This document shows positions 19,054 through 28,107 of a stretch of 64,000 nucleotides of DNA, piece by piece (within the stretch, counting starts at the first letter, position 1; each line of letters opens with the position of its first letter). The notes under the pieces were generated by a model. The model searched no databases. It was given only the letters and a program-made list of their open reading frames with translations, and was not told the DNA's origin. Made by a program: the position numbers and the translations under genes. The DNA comes from Deltaproteobacteria bacterium (lineage in GTDB: Bacteria > Desulfobacterota > GWC2-55-46). The stretch is from the NCBI GenBank assembly GCA_016177845.1, contig JACOUO010000011.1, positions 316,326-380,325 on the forward strand, read 5' to 3'.

Positions 19054-19075
19054 GCTGAATGCCCCTTAAGAGAGA

Positions 19076-20497
19076 CTATTTCCCATTGAGCCATTCTCCC
19101 CATTCCTTTATGGATACGGCACGGATAAAGAACAAAATGGACAGATAAGCGCTGAGGCTGAGGATTACGCTCACCTCAGGCAGGAACGGCAGAAAGAATA
19201 ACACTGTAAGGGTCAACAGACCGCTAAGCAAAAACTTGGAGAGCACTGGAACTACATTTATGCCGAGGACTCTATAGCCAAGAAAAATATTCAGAAGAAG
19301 CCCCGCGCCAAGCGAGCCTACAAAGCCCATGGCCGCGCCCATATGAAGCTGCCCAGGGATAAGGAGCGCGCAGAGCATAACAGAAACGCCCGACACAACA
19401 CACCAGACTATCGTGTTCATCTTCTGTCTGCCCGCAGCGGTGAATATGTAGAAGAAAACAGTATTGACAAAATATATGAGAGTACCCCATATCATGAGTG
19501 ATAACGCAGGAGCTGAGCCCATGTATCTGCCTCGGGTAAATGTATCAATAATATTTGAGGAATAATAATCCGTAAGCACCGCAATAGGCACTCCGATAAG
19601 GAGTACCATTTTCAAGCCTTTCAAAAAACCCTCTTTAACGAGGTCTTCTGACCTTAATGCGTCCCTGCTGATCTTTGGAAAGAGCGATATCATCAAAGCC
19701 ACAGGTATGATCCACAGCGATGAGACAAGCCTGAAAGGAAGCGAGTAGAGCCCGAGCGCCTCTTCAGTAGCAAGTCTTGAGAGGATAAAGATAGGTATTA
19801 TAATAAAGATGCCTTCAAGGAGGACTGCGCCTCCAAGCGGCAGGGCCTCAGTGAATATCTTCTTCCACATGGTTAAATCAATAGAGAACCTTGGCCTTAT
19901 GACCTTTGAAGAAAAATATATGATCGCAACAAAACCGGGAATATTGACAAGATTAATGGCAAGGACAAGCCCAAGAAGGGATACATTCTGCTTAATCAGC
20001 AAAACAATAAGCCCAAAGGTAAGTATCTCATTTAAAAAGTTTATTGCCGAAGGGTAGCTCATCTTAAGGTTAACCTGAAAAGGCACATCAAAAACAGTAC
20101 GGAAGAACAGGCCCCTGAAAGAAAGGAACAGCGAGAGCGATGCGGCGGCTGTAATGCCAAGCACTTCAACAGGATAGCCCATTGCATAAAGGCTGAGGAT
20201 GGAAACCGCAGCAGTAGAGACGGAGAGAATGAATCTTATGATTATCGCATGCCCGAACCCTAAGGATGCATCTATGGAGCCGCCTGATATCTCCCTCGTA
20301 ATGAGGGTATTAAGCCCCATATCGGTAAAGATACCGAAGAACGCGATATAAGAGATCGCGAAGGAATACCGCCCGAACTCAGCAGGTGAGAGATAACCTG
20401 TAAGATAGATAAGCACAACAATGCTTATTATCTTATTCAGGAAATTACCTGTAAGTATCGAGGCGCAGTTCCAGAAAATTTTAATTCCTGACGCCAT
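19076..20497 (-). CDS. Wzx-like polysaccharide flippase
   Basis: A 473-residue member of the MOP/RfbX superfamily with about twelve to fourteen hydrophobic segments. The N-terminus (FWNCASILTGNFLNKIISI) and the TDMGLNTLITREIS segment are typical of Wzx proteins that move undecaprenyl-linked repeat units across the membrane. It lies after the 150-bp palindromic element and before the GT39-like gene. Together with the MurJ-like protein it makes two flippases in one locus. No clear Wzy polymerase is present in the window, so the glycan could be a single unit or the polymerase could lie elsewhere. Confidence 0.88.
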   Translation of the reverse strand: MASGIKIFWNCASILTGNFLNKIISIVVLIYLTGYLSPAEFGRYSFAISYIAFFGIFTDMGLNTLITREISGGSIDASLGFGHAIIIRFILSVSTAAVSILSLYAMGYPVEVLGITAAASLSLFLSFRGLFFRTVFDVPFQVNLKMSYPSAINFLNEILTFGLIVLLIKQNVSLLGLVLAINLVNIPGFVAIIYFSSKVIRPRFSIDLTMWKKIFTEALPLGGAVLLEGIFIIIPIFILSRLATEEALGLYSLPFRLVSSLWIIPVALMISLFPKISRDALRSEDLVKEGFLKGLKMVLLIGVPIAVLTDYYSSNIIDTFTRGRYMGSAPALSLMIWGTLIYFVNTVFFYIFTAAGRQKMNTIVWCVVSGVSVMLCALLIPGQLHMGAAMGFVGSLGAGLLLNIFLGYRVLGINVVPVLSKFLLSGLLTLTVLFFLPFLPEVSVILSLSAYLSILFFIRAVSIKEWGEWLNGK

Positions 20498-20563
20498 AGA
20501 GACATACCTGATTTTTTTAGTTCTGGAAGCGTATTCGGGATGGAAAAGGCGTATGTATGGGAT

Positions 20564-20713
20564 TTAAGGAACCTCTGATTAATTCATTGAGTAGTCTTTG
20601 CGAGCGGCAGCGAAGCAATCTCGTTTTCTGGCAAATCAAGCAGTTAGAGATTGCTTCGTCGTTTCACTTCTCGCAATGACAGCAGAAACGAGAATTAATC
20701 AGAGCTTCCTTAA
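20564..20713. repeat. 150-bp element with 22-bp terminal inverted repeats
   Basis: Left end TTAAGGAACCTCTGATTAAT... (20564-20585) and right end (20692-20713) are inverted copies matching at 21 of 22 positions. Inside is a second palindrome: TTGCGAG and GCGAAGCAATCTC on the left, GAGATTGCTTCG and CTCGCAATGA on the right. It codes for nothing and fills the gap between the Wzx-like gene and the membrane protein gene. The inner palindrome is the same kind as in the 57.9-59.2 kb array. It looks like a non-autonomous, MITE-like element; no transposase is near. Confidence 0.8.
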
Positions 20714-20716
20714 GCG

Positions 20717-21925
20717 TTAATCCTGCCGTTTAAGATCAAAGATACGGAGCAGGACGCCTAACACAAGTGAAAAATATGCTATGTCTGCCATCCTCTCGGC
20801 TATATCCTGTCTTTTAAAGATCATGAATGCCCCTGCTGATGAAAGAAGTATCATGAACGAAACTATGGCGATTGTAGCGGCATGCTTAATTAAAAACCAG
20901 ATAATCGAACCCGCCAGACCTTCGTCGTTTTCATGCGTTGCATTGAACTTCAAAAATGAAAATTTGGTTGCAATCCCTTTTATGGGTATTCCATCTTTCC
21001 TAACCTTCGCCATAAAGACAATAAGAAGCCTTGAAGGATAATACACGAATATGAAGGCGGCAGGAATAAAGACAAAAGTATAGAAACTGTCGGGATGGAG
21101 AACAAGTATATTTTCGGTCATTTTTGAGTAAAGAAATAACCCGAAAAAAGACAGCGCAAAAGGCGCATGCCACAATATGACTGTCCTAAAACCCCTTACC
21201 AATGAAATATCGTTTGCCGCGCGGATAAAGTTAGCGCCTATAACCCAGACCAGGAACATTGAGGCAGTGAAAAACAAATAAGCGTATGGCTTGTCCTTAA
21301 AAGAAGGTTCGGGATGATTCTCATCAAAAAAAATGAATGAGCGCGGGAACCTCTTACTTACGCCAATATAATTTCTGAGATTGATTGTTTCATATCCTGC
21401 CTTTATGTTGTGAGCGCCATCTGTTTTGAATTCGATTTGATTATTCCCTTCACTCAAAAGGCTTCCCGCAATATTAAATTCAAACCTGCTTAATTTACCA
21501 TTCCAGTCTGGTTCATATTCATATGCCCTATTGCCATTTACGGTAACAAGCACGGAAGGGCCTGATTTCATCTCAGGAAAAAACGCTCTTACCTTCACCC
21601 TCAGGGCCTGCGGGTCTGTGATTTTAAAAGGGATTGATGAACGGCTGTCTCCGCCAAACCATAAGAGAAATGTATCATTGCCCCTGATAGTCTTTTTATC
21701 TCTTGTATTTAGAATTGGGTCATCGGCAATAAGGCTGTTATCAGCTTCCGAGAGCATATCGAGCTTGAACTGCTCAAAATTCCTTGAGACATATTTGTTT
21801 TCAAAATAGGCATAAAATACGCCTACAAGAAGCATGAACGCAAGCATCAACCAGCTTGCGATAGAACCCGTGCGTTCAGGTTCTTCAAGAGATGCCTTAT
21901 CGGTTATAAAATTCTCAGAGCCCAT
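20717..21925 (-). CDS. Membrane protein with periplasmic beta-rich domain, unknown function
   Basis: A 402-residue protein. One membrane helix at about residues 24-42 is followed by a soluble, beta-rich region (about 60-200; includes VLVTVNGNRAYEYEPDW), which suggests a jelly-roll, then about five more membrane helices. GGAGGAGAA precedes the ATG. It overlaps the upstream 1065-residue gene by 11 bp and ends the tight eleven-gene run. No family is recognised. The mix of an extracytoplasmic sandwich domain and membrane helices is shared by its neighbours and suggests a role in glycan assembly outside the membrane. Confidence 0.7.
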   Translation of the reverse strand: MGSENFITDKASLEEPERTGSIASWLMLAFMLLVGVFYAYFENKYVSRNFEQFKLDMLSEADNSLIADDPILNTRDKKTIRGNDTFLLWFGGDSRSSIPFKITDPQALRVKVRAFFPEMKSGPSVLVTVNGNRAYEYEPDWNGKLSRFEFNIAGSLLSEGNNQIEFKTDGAHNIKAGYETINLRNYIGVSKRFPRSFIFFDENHPEPSFKDKPYAYLFFTASMFLVWVIGANFIRAANDISLVRGFRTVILWHAPFALSFFGLFLYSKMTENILVLHPDSFYTFVFIPAAFIFVYYPSRLLIVFMAKVRKDGIPIKGIATKFSFLKFNATHENDEGLAGSIIWFLIKHAATIAIVSFMILLSSAGAFMIFKRQDIAERMADIAYFSLVLGVLLRIFDLKRQD

Positions 21926-24900
21926 CTTCTCCTCCTGCTTTGCTTTCGGATTTCTTTTTTGCTATACCGTAGAAAGGCACAAAGATGAAAGATATGACCC
22001 CGGATGCGATTGACATGAATACGCCTGTAGTGAATTTCCTATGCGGAGTAAACTCGATGATAATCGGTGTGCCCGGCTTATCGACCCACCATGCGTTTGC
22101 GTACCCATTGACCATGTAATGATGCCTGAGTTCCTCTCCCGAACTAAAACCAAAGTCCGGCATGTGAGCGATTGCAGCCTCTTTAATTCTTTCTTTTGCT
22201 GAAGGCGTTATGTATGCCTTCCATCCTTCATTGAAGGCTTCATTGAAAACAAGCCAAAATGGTTCATTTGCTCTGGCGCCGGTTTTAACAATGTATTTGG
22301 ACGGGCTTATCTTTTCAATTTCAACTTCTTCAATTTGAGGATTTTCACCGTCTTCTTTGCGTATCCCTGTGATTTCCAGAAGCATTGTTGATGATCTATC
22401 ATTGCCGTTATATTTAAAAGTATGTATTCCGGCAGGAATATTTGTATTAGATTTAAAAATATTACCGGTTCTTTCCGCAGTTATACTCCTGCTATCCAAG
22501 ACAATATTAATCCTGTCAACATCTTTGGATTTAAAGGAGGGCAGGTTATAATAAAAATGAACCCCCTTGATTGTCAGCGACTGATTCTCGGCTTCTGTAG
22601 CAAAAGGATTCTTTTTCAGTTCAAATGATATCCGTACCGGCACATAAGTACTCCTGCCCGGATAACCAAAAGTCTCCTTAAGTAGTTTCCCGATATTGAC
22701 CGGTTCTTCTTTTTCGCCTCTTATGACAGGGACCCTTATTTTGCTATCTGCCCAGCCGTCATCATCTGTATCAAGCCCGATGACTGCATCCAAATCAAAA
22801 TACCCTTTTTGTGTGCTTGTTGTGGTTACTTTCAGATAAGGGTATTTTTCAATGTCAAAATTCCGAGATTCGAAATTTATTAATTTTGTAGCGCCGGCAG
22901 CCTGCTCGCCTTTCGGAAGTTTTAGAATGATGCCTTTTCCCGTTGAAAAATCAGCGCTCCCTCTAACAGGAAGCCACTCTTTCAGAGGGCCTTTTGAATA
23001 ATCTTCAGTAAACCCTGACTGCTCATCACTAACAGGACTTTGCAGCAGTTGAGCTTTCAGCAATCCGGAACTTGTGTTTACATATGCTTTTTTTTCAGTG
23101 CCGCTTACTTTCAGGATTTGGCTCTGAGAAATCCCTGCACCATCAAGGGCAACTGTCACTCCGTCATTCGGCAAATGCTGTTCTCTGTTATCAGAGTCAA
23201 CAAAAGCTGCCCTCGCAATACTTTTTTCCGGCACAGGCAACTTATCGATTTCATCTTTTTGTATTGTGAGAAAAACAGGATTTTTAGAGTAATCCGTCTT
23301 CATAAGAGTCTGCAGCGCGCCTGCATCTCCAAACAGGAGATTAGCTTTCTTTGAGGCAAACGCGTGCGGCAGGGCAAATCTGTTCTCATATATGAAAGCT
23401 TTCCCGAATTGTGCCGTTTTTTTTATTCCGTCCGTTTTTCCAATGACTTCATGCAAAATCTCATTTGAATCCGCATCAGGCTGATATCTCCTCAACACAT
23501 CATCCGTAACAGCTATATATTTTACGCTCAAAAGTCCAAGAAACTTTTCAAAACCTCCAAAGTCCCAGTCCCAGAACCTTTTATCAAAAGAGCCGAGAAG
23601 ATTATGGAACCCTGAATTCCCGAATATCAGTTCCTGACTGAATTTAACTGTCTGTGGGGCATCTATAACCTTTGGGCTGATATCGGTCGATGAGTAGCCC
23701 CATGCATAGTTAAGGTATGATTGATTATTGAATGAATGTACTCTGAAATAGCCTTTTTGCTCTTTGAGCCACCTGTTCAGGTCCTCATAATACGGAGGGA
23801 TGTCAAAAAAAATGGATGGGTAGAGGATATCACCTTGAACAGTTCTGAAAATCGTATTCCTGCTGAATATCGGCCACGAATGAAAGAAGATCAAGGCAAT
23901 GACAAAAACACCGGGAATTGCCCTGACAAACCTGTTTTCAGGAAGAACTTTTTTTATGAACGATGTCATTTTCGCAACACTGTAGCCCAGAAGAACGGCA
24001 AGCGTAAAAGTGTAAATAAGAGGAAAGTACCTGCTTGGAGCCCTGAATATAAAGAAGTACGGGACATTGGTATAGAGCCACTCATAAACCCCGGAAAACG
24101 GAGGAGCCGTACCTTTGGACAACCAAAGCCCAACGAGAGAAGCTGTTGAGAAAAAGAGGATATATCCGTTTCTGCTGAACAGAAGAGCCGCAAACGCAAT
24201 GACAGGAAAGATGAGCGTGCCGGGCCTGTAAAACTGGGTATTGAATTCAACCGCAGTAGGGTACATTGAGAAAAACCACATTTTCATCAGGTTCAGAAGC
24301 GTTGCCCAGGATGAATAATAATGCACCAGTTCAAGGTCGTTTGTCGTGAAAGAAGTTATCGAAGCAGCCCCGCTGTGTATTCCGGACCAAAGCGGAATAA
24401 ACCACCACAAACTTCCTAAGAACGCTATTACAAGGAGAAGTACGGCATTCACAAGCGTTCGCAGGCTGAATGTGGCTATAAGTCTCCAGATGCCAAAAGA
24501 CGCAACAAGGGCCGATATTATAAGAAAATCAGCTGAATGGCCCAATGTGACAGGATAGAAGAAGAGTACGAAATAAAACACAAGAATGAATTTCAGGTTA
24601 AGCGATTCCTTAAGTCCTCTCTCGACAAACGCAAGGTAAATAGGAAGCATTCCGTATGAGAAAAGTGTTATCAGCTCTCCCCTGTTCCATTTGACAACGA
24701 CAAAGGTATTGAGCATGTAAAAGATGGAACCGAAAAATGTGACAGTGACTTTCTCTTTTACATCTTTAAAAATAAGACGAAGAAAATAAAACATGGTCAG
24801 CCCGGGCAACATCAGGACTAATGTAAAAAATAACATCTGCCCTCTGTAAAGGCTGCCGGTCAGTTCAGAAAATATATACTGCAGCAGAAAATAAGGAAGC

Positions 24901-25112
24901 GCGCCTATTGAAAGCACATTCGGGGCGCCTGCGTAGAGCCTGTCGTCCCAGACAGCTATTGATCTTTTAAGGTCGTCAAGAGGATTCAATGAAGTCGCGA
25001 AGTCGTAGCCGCCGACTGCGCCGTACTGTCCCCTGAACCAGGTAAGAGCTGTAAGGCCCAGTATCACTATTAATGCTAAGTTGAGTATTGTTTGCAGCCT
25101 CTCCTTATGCAT
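21915..25112 (-). CDS. Very large GT-C-like membrane protein (YfhO/AftD-like)
   Basis: A protein of about 1065 residues. The N-terminal half has about a dozen membrane segments; the first periplasmic loop includes GGYDFATSLNPLDDLKRS and VWDDRLYAGAP, similar to the acidic loop of AftD/DUF3367-type arabinofuranosyltransferases. The C-terminal half is a large extracytoplasmic beta-rich region ending in FNEAFNEGWKAYI, a motif seen in YfhO-like proteins, and a last membrane helix. I chose the ATG at 25112 because GGAGAG lies just upstream and it overlaps the previous stop by 8 bp; an in-frame ATG also exists at 25145. It probably transfers a sugar from a lipid donor; donor and target are unknown. 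Confidence 0.75.
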   Translation of the reverse strand: MHKERLQTILNLALIVILGLTALTWFRGQYGAVGGYDFATSLNPLDDLKRSIAVWDDRLYAGAPNVLSIGALPYFLLQYIFSELTGSLYRGQMLFFTLVLMLPGLTMFYFLRLIFKDVKEKVTVTFFGSIFYMLNTFVVVKWNRGELITLFSYGMLPIYLAFVERGLKESLNLKFILVFYFVLFFYPVTLGHSADFLIISALVASFGIWRLIATFSLRTLVNAVLLLVIAFLGSLWWFIPLWSGIHSGAASITSFTTNDLELVHYYSSWATLLNLMKMWFFSMYPTAVEFNTQFYRPGTLIFPVIAFAALLFSRNGYILFFSTASLVGLWLSKGTAPPFSGVYEWLYTNVPYFFIFRAPSRYFPLIYTFTLAVLLGYSVAKMTSFIKKVLPENRFVRAIPGVFVIALIFFHSWPIFSRNTIFRTVQGDILYPSIFFDIPPYYEDLNRWLKEQKGYFRVHSFNNQSYLNYAWGYSSTDISPKVIDAPQTVKFSQELIFGNSGFHNLLGSFDKRFWDWDFGGFEKFLGLLSVKYIAVTDDVLRRYQPDADSNEILHEVIGKTDGIKKTAQFGKAFIYENRFALPHAFASKKANLLFGDAGALQTLMKTDYSKNPVFLTIQKDEIDKLPVPEKSIARAAFVDSDNREQHLPNDGVTVALDGAGISQSQILKVSGTEKKAYVNTSSGLLKAQLLQSPVSDEQSGFTEDYSKGPLKEWLPVRGSADFSTGKGIILKLPKGEQAAGATKLINFESRNFDIEKYPYLKVTTTSTQKGYFDLDAVIGLDTDDDGWADSKIRVPVIRGEKEEPVNIGKLLKETFGYPGRSTYVPVRISFELKKNPFATEAENQSLTIKGVHFYYNLPSFKSKDVDRINIVLDSRSITAERTGNIFKSNTNIPAGIHTFKYNGNDRSSTMLLEITGIRKEDGENPQIEEVEIEKISPSKYIVKTGARANEPFWLVFNEAFNEGWKAYITPSAKERIKEAAIAHMPDFGFSSGEELRHHYMVNGYANAWWVDKPGTPIIIEFTPHRKFTTGVFMSIASGVISFIFVPFYGIAKKKSESKAGGEDGL

Positions 25113-27024
25113 CTGTTCTCTCCGCTGAGACATATTCGTTTCCAAGCCTTTGTGCTATCATCAGTAGCATTACTATGCTAAGCCCGGCTGATATGGAATG
25201 GCTTAATGTTTCAAGATCAACGCGTGAGAAATAATTTATTTTTTTATAAAAAATAGAGACCAGCTGATATATGTCAAAGGGCCATGTATAAAAGACATAA
25301 TAAGGAAAGAAACCTGTCTCCCCTGCCCTGTCGTCAGCGCCTCCTGTATTAACAAAAAAAGAGCCCCATGTAATAAGCGCGGTTATGTATAAGCTGTAGA
25401 AGACCTCCTGCCTGAGCCTGCAAGCCCAGATGATAATAAAGGGCTGAAACGCAACTGTCCATGCAAGGAAGTAAGGAGCCCCTATATTAAGATATATTAA
25501 TGATGATAGAGCGAATGTAGCAGAAAGTGAGCCGTAGTCAAGTTCAGGTTTTTTCAGCCAGAGCCATGAAAGGAGCACGCCGTAAAGAAGTGCAGTCACT
25601 CCTACACCACCCAGCTTAAGCCCAAGATGCATGCTCATCCATGTTGCTATGCCCGCACCCATGACCCTCAGATTAAGGCCCGCGGGGTCGATTATCTGGT
25701 AAGGGATTAAGATCAGAAAACCAGGCGCAATAGCCAGAAGCGTCATCAAGACTATCTGTTTGAAACCAAAATTACGCAGATGGAAAAGAAAAGGCGGCAG
25801 CAGTAAAGCAGCCGCTGACATGTAAGCCATTGCAAGGCCGAAGACAAATGAAGCTGTATAGAATGCCTCTTTTTTTACAAAATAAAGACAGAGGAGCAGG
25901 AGAAAAGCGAGCCCGAAGTACATCGAATTAGCAGCAACAGTAAAAATAAGGATTGAATTGAATGCCCATAAAAAAACACCCCTGTTGCCCTCAAGCTTAT
26001 ACAAAAGAACTCCTGTCCCAATGACAAATGGAATGACAATAATCTTACTGAGAAGGAGCGATAAGGGCGTTATGCCATCCATCGTGCCAAAAAGTGAAAA
26101 CACAGTGCGCAGCCCTATGAGGAGCGCAGCTATCGGCGGAGGATAGACATACCTGTGGTGGAGCGCGTCGCCTTGAGTATAGATTGAGGCAAGCGTAAAC
26201 TCCTTAGTTTGCGTAAGCCATATCCAAAACCCTCCATCCGTATCTATCCACATCACGGAAAGAATTGAACTTAAGAGAATCGAATAAAACATATACATAT
26301 GCGCCTTGCATTTACGGCCTCTTTCTTTCCTTACATAGAGCCAGACAGCAACAGGAAATCCTATTATCAACATGGGAGCAAAAAACTCTGACATCTGCCT
26401 CGGAAGCATCTCAAACTGCCCCGGAATAAACCCTTTATCAGTTGTAATAAGAATACCATCGATATTAACCCCGCCTTCTGAGGAGCCTGCCTTGGCAAAA
26501 CTTATTGTGTGCTCCCCTGCCTTGAGGTTTGCCGGAATTTGAGCCCACCTGTACCTGTGTCTGCCCTCCTGCTTGACTATCACGGAAGGCCCGTCGTCGA
26601 TTTGAACGGCTAACTCCAAAGGCTCGGTTGAGCCGAACAGGTCAATATATTTAAATGAGTTAGTATATGCGCGCCTCCATAAAGCAAGGTCATGCGGTCC
26701 GTGATTGCCGAAATATTTTATCCAGATATGCTGTTCTCCATCTTCTGCCGTTTTAAAACTGACTGAAGCCGGAGCATCAGTTTTCCCTGTCATCAATCCC
26801 CTGCTGCCTGAGAAATTTACATCTCCAAGGACAATCCATGTTTCCTTTGAAAATGAAAAATCCTCAGCCTCAAGCCAAGTTGAGCCTTTTGGCATACTGT
26901 TGAAATGGAGGTACACAAGTGAGATAATAACAATAATAATCGTTATGGCAAAGCCATGCAGTAAAAGCCCGCCTGCTCTTTCCTCAAAAAATCGATATCT
27001 CATATAAAGGTATGCTGTTCTCAT
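25105..27024 (-). CDS. GT-C-like membrane protein with N-terminal carbohydrate-binding-like domain
   Basis: A 639-residue protein. After a membrane helix (about residues 22-40) comes a beta-sandwich region (about 50-205) that begins LEAEDFSF and ends GGVNIDGILIT, the pattern of CBM6/35-like modules. About ten membrane helices follow. The loop GDALHHRYVYPPPIAALLIG resembles GT87/mannosyltransferase-type GT-C enzymes. The combination suggests a membrane glycosyltransferase that binds a glycan outside the cell membrane. It lies 9 bp after a SPASM radical SAM gene and overlaps the next gene by 8 bp. The exact family was judged by eye. Confidence 0.7.
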   Translation of the reverse strand: MRTAYLYMRYRFFEERAGGLLLHGFAITIIIVIISLVYLHFNSMPKGSTWLEAEDFSFSKETWIVLGDVNFSGSRGLMTGKTDAPASVSFKTAEDGEQHIWIKYFGNHGPHDLALWRRAYTNSFKYIDLFGSTEPLELAVQIDDGPSVIVKQEGRHRYRWAQIPANLKAGEHTISFAKAGSSEGGVNIDGILITTDKGFIPGQFEMLPRQMSEFFAPMLIIGFPVAVWLYVRKERGRKCKAHMYMFYSILLSSILSVMWIDTDGGFWIWLTQTKEFTLASIYTQGDALHHRYVYPPPIAALLIGLRTVFSLFGTMDGITPLSLLLSKIIVIPFVIGTGVLLYKLEGNRGVFLWAFNSILIFTVAANSMYFGLAFLLLLCLYFVKKEAFYTASFVFGLAMAYMSAAALLLPPFLFHLRNFGFKQIVLMTLLAIAPGFLILIPYQIIDPAGLNLRVMGAGIATWMSMHLGLKLGGVGVTALLYGVLLSWLWLKKPELDYGSLSATFALSSLIYLNIGAPYFLAWTVAFQPFIIIWACRLRQEVFYSLYITALITWGSFFVNTGGADDRAGETGFFPYYVFYTWPFDIYQLVSIFYKKINYFSRVDLETLSHSISAGLSIVMLLMIAQRLGNEYVSAERTDA

Positions 27025-27033
27025 TGTTACGCT

Positions 27034-28107
27034 CTATATCCCAAGGGCCTTATATTTGAGAAAACTCGAAATCGGAAAAGTGACTCTTGGTTCTATATAG
27101 CAGACAGAGTAACTTTTTTGACAAAACCTGCAGTCCTCAAGTCTTTTGATATCATCTCTGTATTCATTGCTGTAATAGATATTTTTAATCCCTTGCTCAA
27201 CAGGGTAGCCGCCCTTCCAGCCTGTGCCGCCAAGGCATGGGTACATTTTTCCGTCCTCTCTGAACTCACAGAAAAACTTAGGCAGAAGACATCTCTCATT
27301 AAAAAGGCCGTGCGTGTTGCTATTTGAAAAATAATCAGGGATTGATTTAAGAAAATATGGTGAATTCGCTACATTCTTTTTCCTAAGCAGAAAACATATT
27401 AATTCCTCTATTTCGGCTCTGACGAACTTCTTTTCTTTTTCAATCGAATATTGTCTTGTTTGCCCGTCAAAGAACGGATGCTCATTCAACGGCTGGAATT
27501 TGTGAGTGACTCCGAGCCTCTCTACAAAATTCGTCAATTCATACAGTTCATCTATATTCCACGGAGTGATAACGGTATTGACTACGACCTTCACCTCATG
27601 GGCAAATCTTTTGAGGTTCTCAATCGCGTTTACTGTTTTTGAGAACGCGCCTTTTAAATTCCGGATGCGCTCATGGGTTGTCTCCATCCCGTCAAGGCTG
27701 ACTGAAACTGAATCAACACAGGTTTTACCAATCTCCTTTGCAGCCTCTGCTTCAAGCAGTATGCCGTTAGTAACCATATTGACGGATGGGATATTAGCTT
27801 TAGCGAAGTTTAAATATTCGAAAAAATTCTGTATAGTTAAGACCTCTCCGCCTGAGAGAGAGACGAAACAGCAGCCGAGAGAGGAAAGCTCTCTTACAAT
27901 CAATGAGAAAACATTTAATGGCAGAACGCCCTGATTAGGATTATTCGGGATATTACACATGATGCAGCGCAGGTTGCATTTGTTAGTAAGCTGAAATGTG
28001 GCCGCAAGCGGAAAATCCCTGCCCACCAGATAATGGCTCAAATGCCAATACGCGCTCTTATACAGAAGTCTTGCTTTTCCTCTTTTAAAACTAATGATCC
28101 TGCTCAT
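27034..28107 (-). CDS. Radical SAM protein with SPASM-like C-terminus
   Basis: A 357-residue protein with cluster motif CNLRCIMC (Cys44, Cys48, Cys51), the SGGE motif (SLSGGEVL) and a cysteine-rich C-terminal region (CLLPKFFCEF, CLGG, CRFCQKSYSVC) that would bind extra Fe-S clusters. SPASM enzymes often modify peptides, but others act on sugars and lipids. No small precursor-peptide gene is visible nearby. It is coupled to the upstream B12-type radical SAM gene by a 4-bp ATGA overlap and followed at 9 bp by the carbohydrate-binding membrane protein. The substrate is unknown. Confidence 0.85.
   Translation of the reverse strand: MSRIISFKRGKARLLYKSAYWHLSHYLVGRDFPLAATFQLTNKCNLRCIMCNIPNNPNQGVLPLNVFSLIVRELSSLGCCFVSLSGGEVLTIQNFFEYLNFAKANIPSVNMVTNGILLEAEAAKEIGKTCVDSVSVSLDGMETTHERIRNLKGAFSKTVNAIENLKRFAHEVKVVVNTVITPWNIDELYELTNFVERLGVTHKFQPLNEHPFFDGQTRQYSIEKEKKFVRAEIEELICFLLRKKNVANSPYFLKSIPDYFSNSNTHGLFNERCLLPKFFCEFREDGKMYPCLGGTGWKGGYPVEQGIKNIYYSNEYRDDIKRLEDCRFCQKSYSVCYIEPRVTFPISSFLKYKALGI

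Noticed and set aside
10522-20497. O-antigen polymerase Wzy
   Set aside because: The GT39-like protein has an acidic GT-C loop rather than a Wzy pattern, and the other membrane proteins are flippases or too small.
23736-24149. 137-residue plus-strand frame inside the 1065-residue gene
   Set aside because: It is an antisense shadow with no recognisable motif or ribosome-binding site.
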